Of a stretch of DNA of 64,000 nucleotides, positions 38,031 through 47,291 are shown piece by piece. Under the pieces are notes generated by a model. The model ran no database searches. It was not told the origin of the DNA and worked only from the letters and a program-made list of their open reading frames with translations. The position numbers were made by a program, and so were the translations under genes. The stretch covers positions 2,666,001 to 2,730,000 of the forward strand of contig NZ_CP060398.1 of the NCBI RefSeq assembly GCF_015840915.1. The letters run 5' to 3'. Position 1 is the stretch's first letter. Every line of letters starts with the position of its first letter. This DNA comes from Synechococcus sp. CBW1002. GTDB lineage: Bacteria > Cyanobacteriota > Cyanobacteriia > PCC-6307 > Cyanobiaceae.

Positions 38031-38172
38031 CGAGCAGAAGGCCGTGCTGGAGCGCTGCTGGCGGCTTGAGTGCGACATCGATCCGATGATCCTGCGGGCC
38101 CGCATGCTGCGGCACCAGGGCTGGCCGTGCCAGGCGCTCTGCCTGGAACAGGAGCTGCTTCCGCTCTTCTGA
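38002..38172 (+). CDS. 56-residue protein with paired cysteines
   Basis: MPEPSPFFPAEQKAVLERCW opens a short, plausible protein that ends with a helical segment and LLPLF. Four cysteines fall in two pairs (CWRLEC and CQALC), which might bind a metal or form disulfides; no family is recognised. It is divergent from the helicase: the ancestral gap between the two starts was only 134 bp, and both starts are now separated by the duplication. Too short for the usual length cut-off, but the frame is preserved right up to the junction. Confidence 0.55.
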   Translation: MPEPSPFFPAEQKAVLERCWRLECDIDPMILRARMLRHQGWPCQALCLEQELLPLF

Positions 38173-38261
38173 GCCCCTGCGTCGCGTGTGGCGCGATTGT
38201 GGACCCCGTTGGTGGGCGACTCCACACAGCGGGCTGCCATCACAGCACCTGGGTCTCCTTA

Positions 38262-39518
38262 ATGGAAGGGCAGGCCTTTGCTGAGGCTCCATTGACGAGG
38301 TTGTTGGTGCCGCGTGAGCGGCAGGCCGGTGAGTGTCGGGTGGCGGCAACGCCCGAGACCGTCCGCCGGCTGTGTGGACTAGGACTGGCCGTGAGCGTGG
38401 AGGCCGTGGCTGGAGAGGCCTCCGGCTACGGCGATACGGCCTACCAGGAGGCCGGGGCCGAGCTCTGCGCGCCGGAGGCCCTTCCCTGGGAGGCGGCGGA
38501 GATCGTGCTCTGCGTGCAGCCGCCGCCGCTGGAGTCCCTGGCTCGCCTCAAGTCCGAGGCCCTGTTGATCGGCCTGCTGGCTCCCTACGGCGCCGATGCT
38601 CTGGCGGCGCTGCTGGCCGAGCGGGGGGCTTCGGCCATCGCCCTGGAACTCCTGCCTCGCATCAGCCGCGCCCAGTCGATGGACGTGCTCTCCTCCCAGG
38701 CGAACATCGCCGGCTACAAGGCGGTGCTGCTGGCGGCCAGCCAGCTGGATCGCTACATGCCGATGCTGATGACGGCCGCCGGCACGATTCAGCCCGCCCG
38801 GGCCCTGATCCTGGGGGCCGGCGTGGCCGGCCTGCAGGCCCTGGCCACAGCACGCCGTCTCGGTGCCGTGGTGACGGTGAGCGATGTGCGGCCCGCCGCC
38901 AAGGAACAGGTGGAATCCCTGGGGGGCCGCTTCCTCGAGCCTCCGGCGCAGCAGGAGCGTCCCGCTGAAGCCGGAGGCTATGCCCAGGCGGCCAGCGAGG
39001 CGTTTCTCGAGGCCCAGCGCCAGCAGCTGGCCGAACAGCTGGCCGTCTCCGATCTGGTGATCTGCACGGCCCAGGTGCCTGGCCGCCCGGCACCGCGGCT
39101 GATCAGCGAAGCCATGCTGGATGGCATGCGCCCCGGAGCTGTGGTGGTCGATCTGGCGGTGGCCCAGGGGGGCAACTGCGCCGCCACCGTGGCTGGGGAA
39201 ACGGTGATCCGCAACGGTGTGCGGCTGATCGGTGCCGATGCCCTGCCCAGCAGCGTGGCCAACCACGCCAGCGCGCTCTACGCCCGCAACCTGCTGGCGC
39301 TGATCGAGTATCTGGCCGAGCCCGCCGCCCCTGGGGAGGCCGCAGAGCAACGCCGTCAGCAGCTCGATCCGCAGGATCCGATCCTGGCCGGCTGCCTGTT
39401 CATCAGCCGGGGAGATTGCCTGCATCCGGAGGTGTTGCGCAGCGGCACCGCGGCCCAGGCCACAACCGCGGTGCCCGTGGCGGCCGCTGAATCCGTCACC
39501 GTGGGAGCCTCCCGATGA
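38262..39518 (+). CDS. pntA: NAD(P) transhydrogenase subunit alpha part 1
   Basis: The soluble NAD(H)-binding domain I of the proton-translocating transhydrogenase, which uses the proton gradient to make NADPH from NADH. From ATG 38262 it has 418 residues. PRERQAGECRVAATPETV is the family start. The central mobile-loop region precedes the NAD-binding fold ALILGAGVAGLQALATARRL, with VVVDLAVAQGGNCAATVAGE near the end. The stop overlaps the next start as ATGA; all three subunits form one operon. Confidence 0.93.
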   Translation: MEGQAFAEAPLTRLLVPRERQAGECRVAATPETVRRLCGLGLAVSVEAVAGEASGYGDTAYQEAGAELCAPEALPWEAAEIVLCVQPPPLESLARLKSEALLIGLLAPYGADALAALLAERGASAIALELLPRISRAQSMDVLSSQANIAGYKAVLLAASQLDRYMPMLMTAAGTIQPARALILGAGVAGLQALATARRLGAVVTVSDVRPAAKEQVESLGGRFLEPPAQQERPAEAGGYAQAASEAFLEAQRQQLAEQLAVSDLVICTAQVPGRPAPRLISEAMLDGMRPGAVVVDLAVAQGGNCAATVAGETVIRNGVRLIGADALPSSVANHASALYARNLLALIEYLAEPAAPGEAAEQRRQQLDPQDPILAGCLFISRGDCLHPEVLRSGTAAQATTAVPVAAAESVTVGASR

Positions 39519-39805
39519 TCGACATCACCAACGCCCTCTGGGTGCTGCTGCTCGGCAGCCTGCTGGGACTGGAGCTGATCGGCAAGGTGCCGCCCACCCT
39601 GCACACGCCGTTGATGAGTGGCGCCAACGCCATCAGCGGCATCACGGTGCTGGCCTCCCTCACCCTGATCGTCCGCGCCGGGGATCAGCCGGCCCTGCTG
39701 CTGCTGGGCTCGCTTTCGCTCGGTTTCGCCCTGTTCAACGTGATCGGGGGCTTTCTGGTCACCGATCGCATGCTCGCCATGTTCCGCCGCCGGGGAGACC
39801 GCTGA
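39515..39805 (+). CDS. pntA2: NAD(P) transhydrogenase subunit alpha part 2
   Basis: A 96-residue membrane protein of three hydrophobic segments with the conserved ELIGKVPPTLHTPLMSGANA and the closing GGFLVTDRMLAMFRRR. It supplies part of the proton channel (domain II). In cyanobacteria alpha is split in two, as here. The start overlaps pntA (ATGA) and the stop overlaps pntB by one base. Confidence 0.94.
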   Translation: MIDITNALWVLLLGSLLGLELIGKVPPTLHTPLMSGANAISGITVLASLTLIVRAGDQPALLLLGSLSLGFALFNVIGGFLVTDRMLAMFRRRGDR

Positions 39806-41301
39806 TGGCCACGCTTCATTCGCTTGCCTCGTTGCTCTCCTCCGGCCTGGACTCCCTGCGGCAGCTGCCTCCGCAGGTGCTGGGCGATGCCATTGACCTG
39901 GTGTCGGTGCTGCTGCTGGCCCTGGGCATCAAGGGCCTGTCCAAGGTGCGCTCGGCCCGCTTTGCCAATGGGCTGGCGGCCCTGGCCCTGGGCCTGGCCG
40001 TTCTGGGCCTGCTGATCCAGCTGCAGCCCGATGTCACCGCCTGGCTGTGGATCGCCGCCGGCAGTGCGGCCGGTGGCCTGCTGGGGCTGGTGATGGCCCA
40101 ACGGGTGCCGATGACGGCCATGCCCGAAACCGTGGCGCTGTTCAACGGCTGCGGCGGCATGGCCTCGCTGCTGGTCGCCTTCGGTGTGTCCCGCTATGAG
40201 GGCCTCGACGACGGGGGCTGGGTGGCGGCCGCCTCGATCGTGGTGTCGCTGCTGGTGGGAGCGATCACCTTCAGTGGCTCCCTGGTGGCGATGGCCAAGC
40301 TGCGGGGCTGGCTCGATACCCCCGCCTGGACCCAGAGCAGCCTGCGCCATGGCGTGAACATCGGCCTGGCCCTGCTCTGCCTGGTGGGGGCCCTGACCCT
40401 GAGCTCCGATCCCGGCGGCTGGCCGTTGCTGCTGCTGGTGCTGGCCTCGAGCCTGCTGGGCATCGGGGTGACCCTGCCGATCGGCGGCGCCGACATGCCG
40501 GTAGTGATCTCTCTGCTCAACTCCTATTCCGGTGTGGCCGCCGCTGCCGCCGGTTTCGTGGTGGGCAGCCAGCTGCTGATCGTGGCCGGCGCCATGGTGG
40601 GCGCTGCCGGCCTGATCCTCACCCAGGTGATGTGCACGGCGATGAACCGTTCGCTGGTCTCGGTGCTGTTCGGTGGGGCCCTGGGGGCCGCAGCGCCGAC
40701 TGGTGGTGGCGGTGGGGGAGAGGCCACCAGCTACAGCCGCATCGTGAGCTGCAGCCCTGAGGAATGCGCCATGGCCCTCGAGAACGCCGAGCGCGTGGTG
40801 TTCGTGCCGGGTTACGGCCTGGCCGTGGCCCAGGCCCAGCACGCCCTGCGGGAGCTGTCCAAGTTGCTGGAGGCCCATGGCGTCTCGGTGAGCTACGCGA
40901 TCCACCCGGTGGCGGGCCGCATGCCGGGCCACATGAACGTGCTGCTGGCGGAGGCGGATGTGCCCTACGAGCAGCTGGTGGAGATGGATCTGATCAATCC
41001 CGAGTTTCCCGCCACCGATGTGGTGATCGTGCTCGGCGCCAACGACGTGGTGAACCCCCAGGCCAAGACCGATCCCAGCAGCCCCCTGTTCGGCATGCCC
41101 GTGCTGGAGGTGGACCAGGCCCGCCAGGTGTTCGTGGTGAAGCGCAGCCTCGGCGCCGGCTATGCCGGCATCGCCAACGCCCTGTTCGAGCTGCCCCAGA
41201 CGGCCATGGTGTTCGGCGATGCCAAGGCGGTGCTCAATGGCCTGCTCACCGAGCTGCGGGCCCTGGGGGTGGGGAAAGTCAAGGAAACGGTATCCCTTTG
41301 A
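39805..41301 (+). CDS. pntB: NAD(P) transhydrogenase subunit beta
   Basis: The beta subunit has eight or nine membrane helices (residues 25-290) forming the rest of the channel, then the NADP(H)-binding domain III. Diagnostic stretches are MTAMPETVALFNGCGGMASL, NSYSGVAAAAAGFVVGSQLL and, in domain III, FVPGYGLAVAQAQHALRELS and VVIVLGANDVVNPQAKTDPS. 498 residues, normal length. The 3' end overlaps the convergent minus-strand gene by 23 bp. Confidence 0.95.
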   Translation: MATLHSLASLLSSGLDSLRQLPPQVLGDAIDLVSVLLLALGIKGLSKVRSARFANGLAALALGLAVLGLLIQLQPDVTAWLWIAAGSAAGGLLGLVMAQRVPMTAMPETVALFNGCGGMASLLVAFGVSRYEGLDDGGWVAAASIVVSLLVGAITFSGSLVAMAKLRGWLDTPAWTQSSLRHGVNIGLALLCLVGALTLSSDPGGWPLLLLVLASSLLGIGVTLPIGGADMPVVISLLNSYSGVAAAAAGFVVGSQLLIVAGAMVGAAGLILTQVMCTAMNRSLVSVLFGGALGAAAPTGGGGGGEATSYSRIVSCSPEECAMALENAERVVFVPGYGLAVAQAQHALRELSKLLEAHGVSVSYAIHPVAGRMPGHMNVLLAEADVPYEQLVEMDLINPEFPATDVVIVLGANDVVNPQAKTDPSSPLFGMPVLEVDQARQVFVVKRSLGAGYAGIANALFELPQTAMVFGDAKAVLNGLLTELRALGVGKVKETVSL

Positions 41302-41827
41302 CCTCGACATCCAGCACCGAGCTATCGCGCTGGATCTCCACTTTCAGTGGGTTGGAGAGCTCCTGCACGGCCACCGTGCCGCTCACCGGCAGGGGCTGAT
41401 CGGCCCGCACCGTGGCCTGCAGGGGCTCCACCGTGACCGGGTTGACGCTCACCGGCCTGACGGTGACAGGCTGCAGGTCCACCGGCCGCAGGCTCAGCGG
41501 CTGCACGGCCACCGGTGGCAAGTTCAGGCGGCTCACCTCCGCCACCACCCGGGTCTGCAATCCCTCCGGCCCCTGGGCCCGCACCGCGACCGGCAACGCA
41601 GACTCCACCCGCACCGTGATCGGGATCGAGCCTTCCAGCTTCACCGGCAGGGGGCTCCGGGTGTTCACCCCCACAGGAAGAGGGCGGCTGAGCAGCTGCT
41701 GGGCGGCCTGGGCCAGCACCAGGCTGCAGAGCACCAGCGCCAGTGGCCAGCGCCAGATCAGGCAGAGCTGCTGCCAGCGCGGCGGGAGCCGGTCTGGGTG
41801 GCGGGTTGGACCGGGGGCTTGAGTCAT
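41279..41827 (-). CDS. Membrane-anchored protein with short beta-like repeats
   Basis: From ATG 41827 the protein has 182 residues. One transmembrane helix (WPLALVLCSLVLAQAAQQLL, about residues 28-47) near the N-terminus leaves the rest outside the cytosol. The exported part contains a run of PVxVxP-type units (VQPLSLRPVDLQPVTVRPVS and onward) at roughly 5- to 7-residue spacing. I do not recognise a family. The short gap to the divergent YheT-type gene (23 bp) suggests overlapping promoters. Confidence 0.6.
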   Translation of the reverse strand: MTQAPGPTRHPDRLPPRWQQLCLIWRWPLALVLCSLVLAQAAQQLLSRPLPVGVNTRSPLPVKLEGSIPITVRVESALPVAVRAQGPEGLQTRVVAEVSRLNLPPVAVQPLSLRPVDLQPVTVRPVSVNPVTVEPLQATVRADQPLPVSGTVAVQELSNPLKVEIQRDSSVLDVEVKGIPFP

Positions 41828-41850
41828 GGGGGTGGCCAGCGCAGGCCTCC

Positions 41851-43020
41851 ATGATCGGCAGGTGCTCCTCGCCGTGGTTCGTGGCTCCTGTTTTGCCTGC
41901 CGATCTGTCGCTGCCGCCCTTCCGCCAGCGGTTCCCCTGGATTGGCGGGGATCTGCAGACGCTGCGGGACACGCTTCACCCACCGAAACTGCCGCTGGAT
42001 CGGGGCTTGCCGCTGGAGTGGCCGGTGGGAGTGCTGCCCTGCCGATCCGCTTCCCTGTCTCCAGGTCGCTCCGGATCCGGATCCGGCGACCGCCTGCTGG
42101 CGCTGCTCGATGGGGCCCCATCCGCGGCAGACGCCCGTGGTCTGGTGCTGCTGCTCCATGGCCTGGGGGGATCGAGCGATCGCGAGGGCCTGCGGCGGAT
42201 GGGGCAGACCCTGCAGGCGGCCGGCTTTGCCGTGGTGCGGCTCAACCTGCGCGGTGCCGGCGCCGGCCGCCAACTCGCCGGCGGCACCTACGCGGGCCGC
42301 TGCAGCAGTGATCTGCTGCCGGTGATCGCCCAGGCCCGCCGGCTGGCCGAGGAGCTGGGTCAGGCCACCAAGGCCGGGCCCCTGGCCGGCCGGCCCCTGC
42401 CCCTGCTGGGGGCGGGGATTTCCCTGGGCGGCACGATGCTGCTTAATGCCTGCCTCGATGGCGCGGCCCTTGCCTCTGGCTCTGGCAGGCAACCTGTGCT
42501 GGATGGCCTGGTCTGCATCAGCAGCCCGCTGGACCTGGATGCCTGCTCCCGCCAGATCGAGCGGCCCCGCAACCGCGTGTACCAGAACTGGCTGCTGGAG
42601 CGTCTCTGCCGCCAGACCCTCGAGGATCCCTTCGGGGTGACGCCCCAGGAGCGCCAGGCTCTCGAGGGGGCAGAGCGGCCCCGCACCATCCGCCGCTTCG
42701 ATGCGGCAATCACCGCGCCCCGCTGGGGCTACACCTGCGTGGATCACTACTACGCCGCCGCCAGCCCCCTGCCGCGCCTGCTGGCGGGGGAACCCCTGCC
42801 GCCGACGCGACTGCTGCACGCGCTGGATGATCCCTGGGTGCCGGTGGAGGCCACCCGCCGGCTTGCCAGTCGGGCTTCCGAGGGGATCGAGGTGACGCTC
42901 ACTTCAGGGGGCGGCCACAACGGTTTCCATGGCTGCGGGGATCACCGCCGGCCACCCGGCTGCTGGGGCGACTGGCTCACGGCCCGCTGGCTGCTCGACT
43001 TCAGCGCAGCGCAGGGCTGA
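41851..43020 (+). CDS. YheT-family alpha/beta hydrolase
   Basis: A 389-residue member of the UPF0017/YheT group. LVLLLHGLGGSSDREGLRRM forms the oxyanion region, GAGISLGGTMLLNACLDGA the nucleophile elbow, LLHALDDPWVPVEATRR the acid and SGGGHNGFHG the histidine. The motif NLRGAGAGRQLAGGTYAGRC is typical of the group. ATG 41851 is preferred over the longer frame from 41743, which runs over the divergent gene. The physiological substrate is not known. Confidence 0.88.
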   Translation: MIGRCSSPWFVAPVLPADLSLPPFRQRFPWIGGDLQTLRDTLHPPKLPLDRGLPLEWPVGVLPCRSASLSPGRSGSGSGDRLLALLDGAPSAADARGLVLLLHGLGGSSDREGLRRMGQTLQAAGFAVVRLNLRGAGAGRQLAGGTYAGRCSSDLLPVIAQARRLAEELGQATKAGPLAGRPLPLLGAGISLGGTMLLNACLDGAALASGSGRQPVLDGLVCISSPLDLDACSRQIERPRNRVYQNWLLERLCRQTLEDPFGVTPQERQALEGAERPRTIRRFDAAITAPRWGYTCVDHYYAAASPLPRLLAGEPLPPTRLLHALDDPWVPVEATRRLASRASEGIEVTLTSGGGHNGFHGCGDHRRPPGCWGDWLTARWLLDFSAAQG

Positions 43021-43378
43021 ACGTCTGTCGCTGCAGGATCCACGCCTCGATCGGTCGCCCGCCGATCACATGCTCGTGCACGATCCGCTCGATCCGCTCG
43101 GGCGTCACGCCGCCATAGACGATCCCTTCCGGCCAGAGCAGCAGGATCGGCCCGTCGCTGCAGATGCGCAGGCAATCGGCCTTGGTGCGCAGCACGATCC
43201 CCTCGGGGCGCCCAGGCGATTCCAGGCCGAGCTCCCGCACCAGGCGCTTGAGGGTGTCCCAGCTGGCGGCGCCCACGGCCGGATCGCAGCAGAGCGCCTT
43301 GGTGGGGGTGGCGCAGAGCAGAAGGTGGTGGGCGACCTGCGGCATCGGGGCAGCCATCACGATCGGGGCAGCCATCAC
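43001..43378 (-). CDS. (2Fe-2S) ferredoxin domain protein, thioredoxin-like fold
   Basis: A 125-residue protein with the cysteine pattern [14 protein letters not shown] ... [12 protein letters not shown], which in the thioredoxin-like ferredoxins binds a 2Fe-2S cluster. The end ([20 protein letters not shown]) is also typical. Its start overlaps the dxr stop by 4 nt, so it is coupled to isoprenoid synthesis; a redox role for the pathway's Fe-S enzymes is inference. Its 3' end overlaps the YheT-type gene by 20 bp. Confidence 0.85.
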   Translation of the reverse strand: MMAAPIVMAAPMPQVAHHLLLCATPTKALCCDPAVGAASWDTLKRLVRELGLESPGRPEGIVLRTKADCLRICSDGPILLLWPEGIVYGGVTPERIERIVHEHVIGGRPIEAWILQRQTFSPALR

Positions 43379-44625
43379 GCCGGCAGCGCCGCCGGGGCCT
43401 TGGCGTTCCGCCGGGCTGCAGCCTCACGCACCGCCTGGCGCGACCAGGCGTCCACGGCGAGCACATCGTCGAGGGAGGGATCGGCCCTGAGGTCGGCCCG
43501 GTGGCGATCACACACCGCGTCGATCAGTTGCGGAATCTCGAGGAAGGGGATCTGCTCGTCGAGGAAGAGGGCCACGGCCTGCTCGTTGGCGGCGTTCAGC
43601 ACCGCCGGCATGGTGCCGCCGGCGCGGCCGGCCGCGTAGGCCAGCTCCATGCAGGGGTATTTGGCCGGATCGGGGGCACGGAACGTGAGTTGGCCCACCG
43701 CGGTGAGATCGAGCCGGCGCCAGGGGGTCTCGAGCCGCTCCGGCCAGCTGAGGCAGTAGAGGATCGGCAGCTTCATATCGGGCCAGCCCAGCTGGGCCAG
43801 CACCGAGGAATCGGCCAGTTCCACCATCGAATGGATGATCGACTGCGGGTGGATCACGATCTCGATCCGGTCGTAATCCAGCCCGAACAGGTAGTGGGCT
43901 TCGATCACCTCGAGGCCCTTGTTCATCAGCGAGGCCGAATCCACCGTGATCTTGCGCCCCATGCTCCAGTTCGGATGGCTGGTCGCATCGGCCACGGTGG
44001 CCCTGGCCAGATCGGCGGCGTCCCAGTCGCGGAAGGCGCCGCCGCTGGCGGTGAGCTGGATGCGGCGCAGGCCGGGGGTGGGCACACCCGTGCTAAGCCG
44101 GGCCGTGTCGGCCCAGGGGGTGCCCTGCAGACACTGGAAGATGGCGGAGTGCTCGGAATCGGCCGGCAACAGCCGCGAGCCGCTCCTGGCGAGCTCCGGC
44201 AGCACCACCGGGCCGGCGGCGATCAGGGTTTCCTTGTTGGCCAGGGCCAGGTCTTTGCCGGCCCGCACCGCCGCCAGGGTGGGCAGCAGGCCGGCGCAGC
44301 CCACGATGCCGGTCACCACCAGGTCGGCGCTGGGCCAGGCGGCGGCGGCGCAGAGGCCGTCGGGGCCGCCCAGCAGTTCCGGCAGGCGGGCGGGCCGGGC
44401 GCCGGGCTCCAGGGCCTGCAGCCGCCCGCGCAGCACCACCACCAGCTCCGCATCGGCCAGGGCCACCACCTCCGGGGCGTGGCGTTGGATCTGGTCGATC
44501 AGCAGGTCGAGGTTGCGGCCGGCCGTGAGGGCCACCACCCGGAAGCGATCGGGAAACTCCTCAACGATCTCGAGGGTCTGGGTGCCGATCGAACCCGTGG
44601 ATCCCAGCACGCTGAGGGCTTTCAC
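43375..44625 (-). CDS. dxr: 1-deoxy-D-xylulose 5-phosphate reductoisomerase
   Basis: Dxr converts DXP to MEP with NADPH, the committed step of the plastid-type isoprenoid pathway that also feeds carotenoids. The NADPH loop [20 protein letters not shown], the loop [13 protein letters not shown], the metal/substrate motif [19 protein letters not shown] and the [18 protein letters not shown] motif are all present in a 416-residue protein. Normal length. First of a two-gene operon with the ferredoxin-like gene. Confidence 0.95.
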   Translation of the reverse strand: MKALSVLGSTGSIGTQTLEIVEEFPDRFRVVALTAGRNLDLLIDQIQRHAPEVVALADAELVVVLRGRLQALEPGARPARLPELLGGPDGLCAAAAWPSADLVVTGIVGCAGLLPTLAAVRAGKDLALANKETLIAAGPVVLPELARSGSRLLPADSEHSAIFQCLQGTPWADTARLSTGVPTPGLRRIQLTASGGAFRDWDAADLARATVADATSHPNWSMGRKITVDSASLMNKGLEVIEAHYLFGLDYDRIEIVIHPQSIIHSMVELADSSVLAQLGWPDMKLPILYCLSWPERLETPWRRLDLTAVGQLTFRAPDPAKYPCMELAYAAGRAGGTMPAVLNAANEQAVALFLDEQIPFLEIPQLIDAVCDRHRADLRADPSLDDVLAVDAWSRQAVREAAARRNAKAPAALPA

Positions 44626-44739
44626 AGGCGGATCGGCGTGGGGCGCGGCCAGTCTCCCATTGGATCGGTGTGGGGGCTAGGCGGCCGGGGATCCCGCGGC
44701 AGGATGCGGCGATCATTCGCCGCAGCGCTTCTCTTGTCG

Positions 44740-45708
44740 ATGACACCCGACCCGCCGGTCTCCACCGCACCGGCGGCGCCTGCCGCGTCACGGGAGCCCT
44801 CGTTGCCCTACATGGTGCTCTGCGGCCTGGCCATGGGCGCCGCCGATGTGGTGCCGGGCGTGTCCGGCGGCAGCATGGCCTTCATTTTCGGCATCTACGG
44901 CCAGCTGCTCGAGGCCATCGCCGGCTTCGATCTGGGCCTGCTGGCCCTGCTGCGCCGGGGCGACTGGAGCGCCGCGGCGGCGCGGGTGCACCTGGGCTTT
45001 CTGGTGCCGCTTCTGGCGGGCCTGGCGGTCTCGGTGCTGCTGCTGGTGCGGCCGATCACCTGGCTGTACGAGTTCCAGCCGGTGCTGCTGTTCGCCTTCT
45101 TCTTCGGGCTGATCATCGGCGCGATCCTGCTGATCGCCCGTCACGCCCACTGGGGCTGGCAGGGGCTGGTGGCGATGGCGGCCGGGGTGGCGCTGGCCCT
45201 GCTGCTGGTCACCCGCGTGCCCGTCACCATGCCCCACGATCCCCTCACCCTGTTCTGGAGCGGGGCGGTGGCGATCATGGCCATGATCCTGCCGGGTATT
45301 TCCGGTTCGTTCCTGCTGCTGGTGCTGGGCCAGTACCAGCACGTGATGGAGGGTGTGAAAGGCCTGGATCCGGCGGTGCTGATCCCCTTCGCCCTCGGCT
45401 GCGCCGTGGGGCTGATCAGCTTCGTGCGGCTGCTGCGCTGGCTGCTGCACCACTTCCATGGCCAGGTGGTGGCCCTGCTGGTGGGGTTCATGGCCGGGTC
45501 CCTCTGGAAGATCTGGCCCTTCCGCACGGTGCTCGAATCCACCCACAACGCCAAGGGCAAGCTGATCGTGCTGCGGGATGCCCTGGCGGCCCCACCCAGC
45601 ACCGCCGCCTTGCTGGTGGCCGCCCTGCTGGCGGCTCTGGGCGTGGCCCTGGTGGTGGGGATCGAGCAGCTGCAACGGCGGGCGGGTGTTGAGGAGATGG
45701 GGGGCTGA
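44740..45708 (+). CDS. DUF368-family polyprenyl-phosphate transporter
   Basis: A 322-residue membrane protein with eight or nine hydrophobic segments. The family signature ADVVPGVSGGSMAFIFGIYG occurs near the start and is mirrored by MILPGISGSFLLLVLGQYQH in the second half, giving an inverted-repeat layout. DUF368 proteins were recently shown in other bacteria to return undecaprenyl phosphate across the membrane (PopT-type); the same role here is inferred. ATG 44740 is chosen; ATG 44704 would add 12 residues. Confidence 0.85.
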   Translation: MTPDPPVSTAPAAPAASREPSLPYMVLCGLAMGAADVVPGVSGGSMAFIFGIYGQLLEAIAGFDLGLLALLRRGDWSAAAARVHLGFLVPLLAGLAVSVLLLVRPITWLYEFQPVLLFAFFFGLIIGAILLIARHAHWGWQGLVAMAAGVALALLLVTRVPVTMPHDPLTLFWSGAVAIMAMILPGISGSFLLLVLGQYQHVMEGVKGLDPAVLIPFALGCAVGLISFVRLLRWLLHHFHGQVVALLVGFMAGSLWKIWPFRTVLESTHNAKGKLIVLRDALAAPPSTAALLVAALLAALGVALVVGIEQLQRRAGVEEMGG

Positions 45709-45711
45709 ACG

Positions 45712-47049
45712 ATGGCAAGGGCCTCGGAGTCGTGGAGTTCGCCGCTTGGCTTTGTGCTGGCGGCCGCCGGCAGCGCGGTGGGCCTGGGCAACCTCTGGGG
45801 CTTCGCTTACCGCGCCTTTCAGGGGGGCGGTGGTGCCTTTGTGGTGCTTTATCTGGTGATCGTGCTGGTGGTGTGCCTGCCGGTGCTGGTGGCGGAGATG
45901 GTGCTGGGCCGCAGCACCGGCCATGCGCCCCTGATTGCGCCGGTCACCGCCGGAGGCCGCCGCTGGGCCCCCCTGGGCCTGCTGTTTCTGGCCGCGGCGA
46001 TCGGGATCCTGGCCTTCTACGCGGTGCTGATGGGCTGGACCGGCCGCACCCTGCTGCATGCCCTGCTGGTGGGCCTGCCGGCCGACATGGCGGCCTCGGA
46101 ATCCTTCTTCGCGCTAATCAGCAGCAGCGGCGGCGGCGCTGTGCTGGGCCTTCTGGTGAGCCTGGCCCTCACCGGCGCCGTGGTGGCGGCCGGGGTGCGG
46201 GGCGGCATCGAGCGGCTCAGCCGCTGGGGCATGCCGGCCCTGTTCCTGCTGCTGCTGGGCCTGCTGATCTGGGCCGCCTTCCTGCCGGGTGCCGGCGCCG
46301 GCTACCACCAGTTCCTGCTGCGCTGGGATCCGGCCAAGCTGCTCGACCCCACCACGATCCGCAATGCCTTCACCCAGGCCTTCTTCTCGATCGGCACCGG
46401 CATCGGCGCGATCCTGGCCTATGCCGCCTACCTGAACCGCCGCAGCGCCCTGGCCATCGAGGCGGTGAGCGTGGTGGGGATGGATACGGCGGTGGGGCTG
46501 ATGGCCGGATGCGTCACCTTTCCGCTGGTGGCGAGCTTCGGGCTGGGCGAGGTGGTGAGCGGCAGCACGGTGGGCACCCTGTTCATCGCCCTGCCCACGG
46601 GTCTGGCTTCGCTTGGGATGGCTGGGCGGTTGGTGGCGGTGCTGTTCTTCGGCCTGGCCTACATCGCCGCGATCACCTCGAGCGTGTCGCTGCTGGAGGT
46701 GCCGGTGAGCTCCCTGATCGATGGGCTGGGCTGGAGACGCCGCGAGGCGGTGTGGAGCTGCGTGGGCCTGGTGGGGGTGCTGGGGCTGCCGCCGGCCCTG
46801 AACACCGCTGCCCTGGAGGTGATGGATGCCCTGTTCGGTGGCGTGCTGCTGATCCTCGGCGGCCTGCTGGTGGCCCTGCTGCTCAGCTGGCAGGCGCCGG
46901 CACGCTTCCTGGCCGATCTCCAGGGCTGCGCCACGCCGCCGGGCCTGCGCCGCGCGCTCCTGCTCAGCCTGCGCTGGATCTCGGTGCCGGCGATTGCGGT
47001 GGGGCTGGGCGTGTCCGTGCTCGACCTGGCGAAGATGTGGCTTGGTTGA
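45712..47049 (+). CDS. Sodium-dependent transporter, NSS (SNF) family
   Basis: A 445-residue Na+-coupled symporter of the LeuT fold. The unwound first helix carries FVLAAAGSAVGLGNLWGFAY and GGGAFVVLYLV, the classic NSS start. About 11 or 12 transmembrane helices follow. FTQAFFSIGTGIGAILAYAA in helix 6 is the substrate/sodium region. The amino-acid or other substrate cannot be read from sequence. It starts 3 bp after the DUF368 gene and its stop overlaps the next start by one base. Confidence 0.92.
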   Translation: MARASESWSSPLGFVLAAAGSAVGLGNLWGFAYRAFQGGGGAFVVLYLVIVLVVCLPVLVAEMVLGRSTGHAPLIAPVTAGGRRWAPLGLLFLAAAIGILAFYAVLMGWTGRTLLHALLVGLPADMAASESFFALISSSGGGAVLGLLVSLALTGAVVAAGVRGGIERLSRWGMPALFLLLLGLLIWAAFLPGAGAGYHQFLLRWDPAKLLDPTTIRNAFTQAFFSIGTGIGAILAYAAYLNRRSALAIEAVSVVGMDTAVGLMAGCVTFPLVASFGLGEVVSGSTVGTLFIALPTGLASLGMAGRLVAVLFFGLAYIAAITSSVSLLEVPVSSLIDGLGWRRREAVWSCVGLVGVLGLPPALNTAALEVMDALFGGVLLILGGLLVALLLSWQAPARFLADLQGCATPPGLRRALLLSLRWISVPAIAVGLGVSVLDLAKMWLG

Positions 47050-47288
47050 TGCCCGATCCGATGACCTCCTGGTTGCAGCGCTGGAACTTCATCGAACGGG
47101 CCCGGCTGGAGCGTCAGCTCTGGGAAGCCTTTGAACGGGGCGACAACCTGGAGGCGCTGATCGAGGGGTGCGGGCAGGCCGTGGCCGCTGGCGACGCCAG
47201 CCGCGCCTTTCAACTGGAGGTCTGGCAGACCACCCTGAAACGGATCCGCAGGATTGAGGCGATGATGGCCGGCCGTGAGCGCCCCTGA
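47049..47288 (+). CDS. 79-residue helical protein downstream of the NSS transporter
   Basis: ATG 47049 overlaps the transporter stop by one base. The product MPDPMTSWLQRWNFIERARL ... WQTTLKRIRRIEAMM is charged and helical, with no membrane part and no motif I know. The tight coupling suggests either an accessory role for the transporter or simple operon packing. Confidence 0.6.
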   Translation: MPDPMTSWLQRWNFIERARLERQLWEAFERGDNLEALIEGCGQAVAAGDASRAFQLEVWQTTLKRIRRIEAMMAGRERP

Positions 47289-47291
47289 GGT

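Noticed and set aside
36803-38089. 428-residue plus-strand frame with two identical internal blocks of about 110 residues
   Set aside because: The internal repeat is only the 333-bp DNA duplication read on the strand opposite the helicase; the product has no protein-like conservation.
44788-46059. 423-residue His/Gln-rich minus-strand frame
   Set aside because: Antisense to the DUF368 and NSS transporters; hydrophobic codons read backwards give Gln/His repeats.
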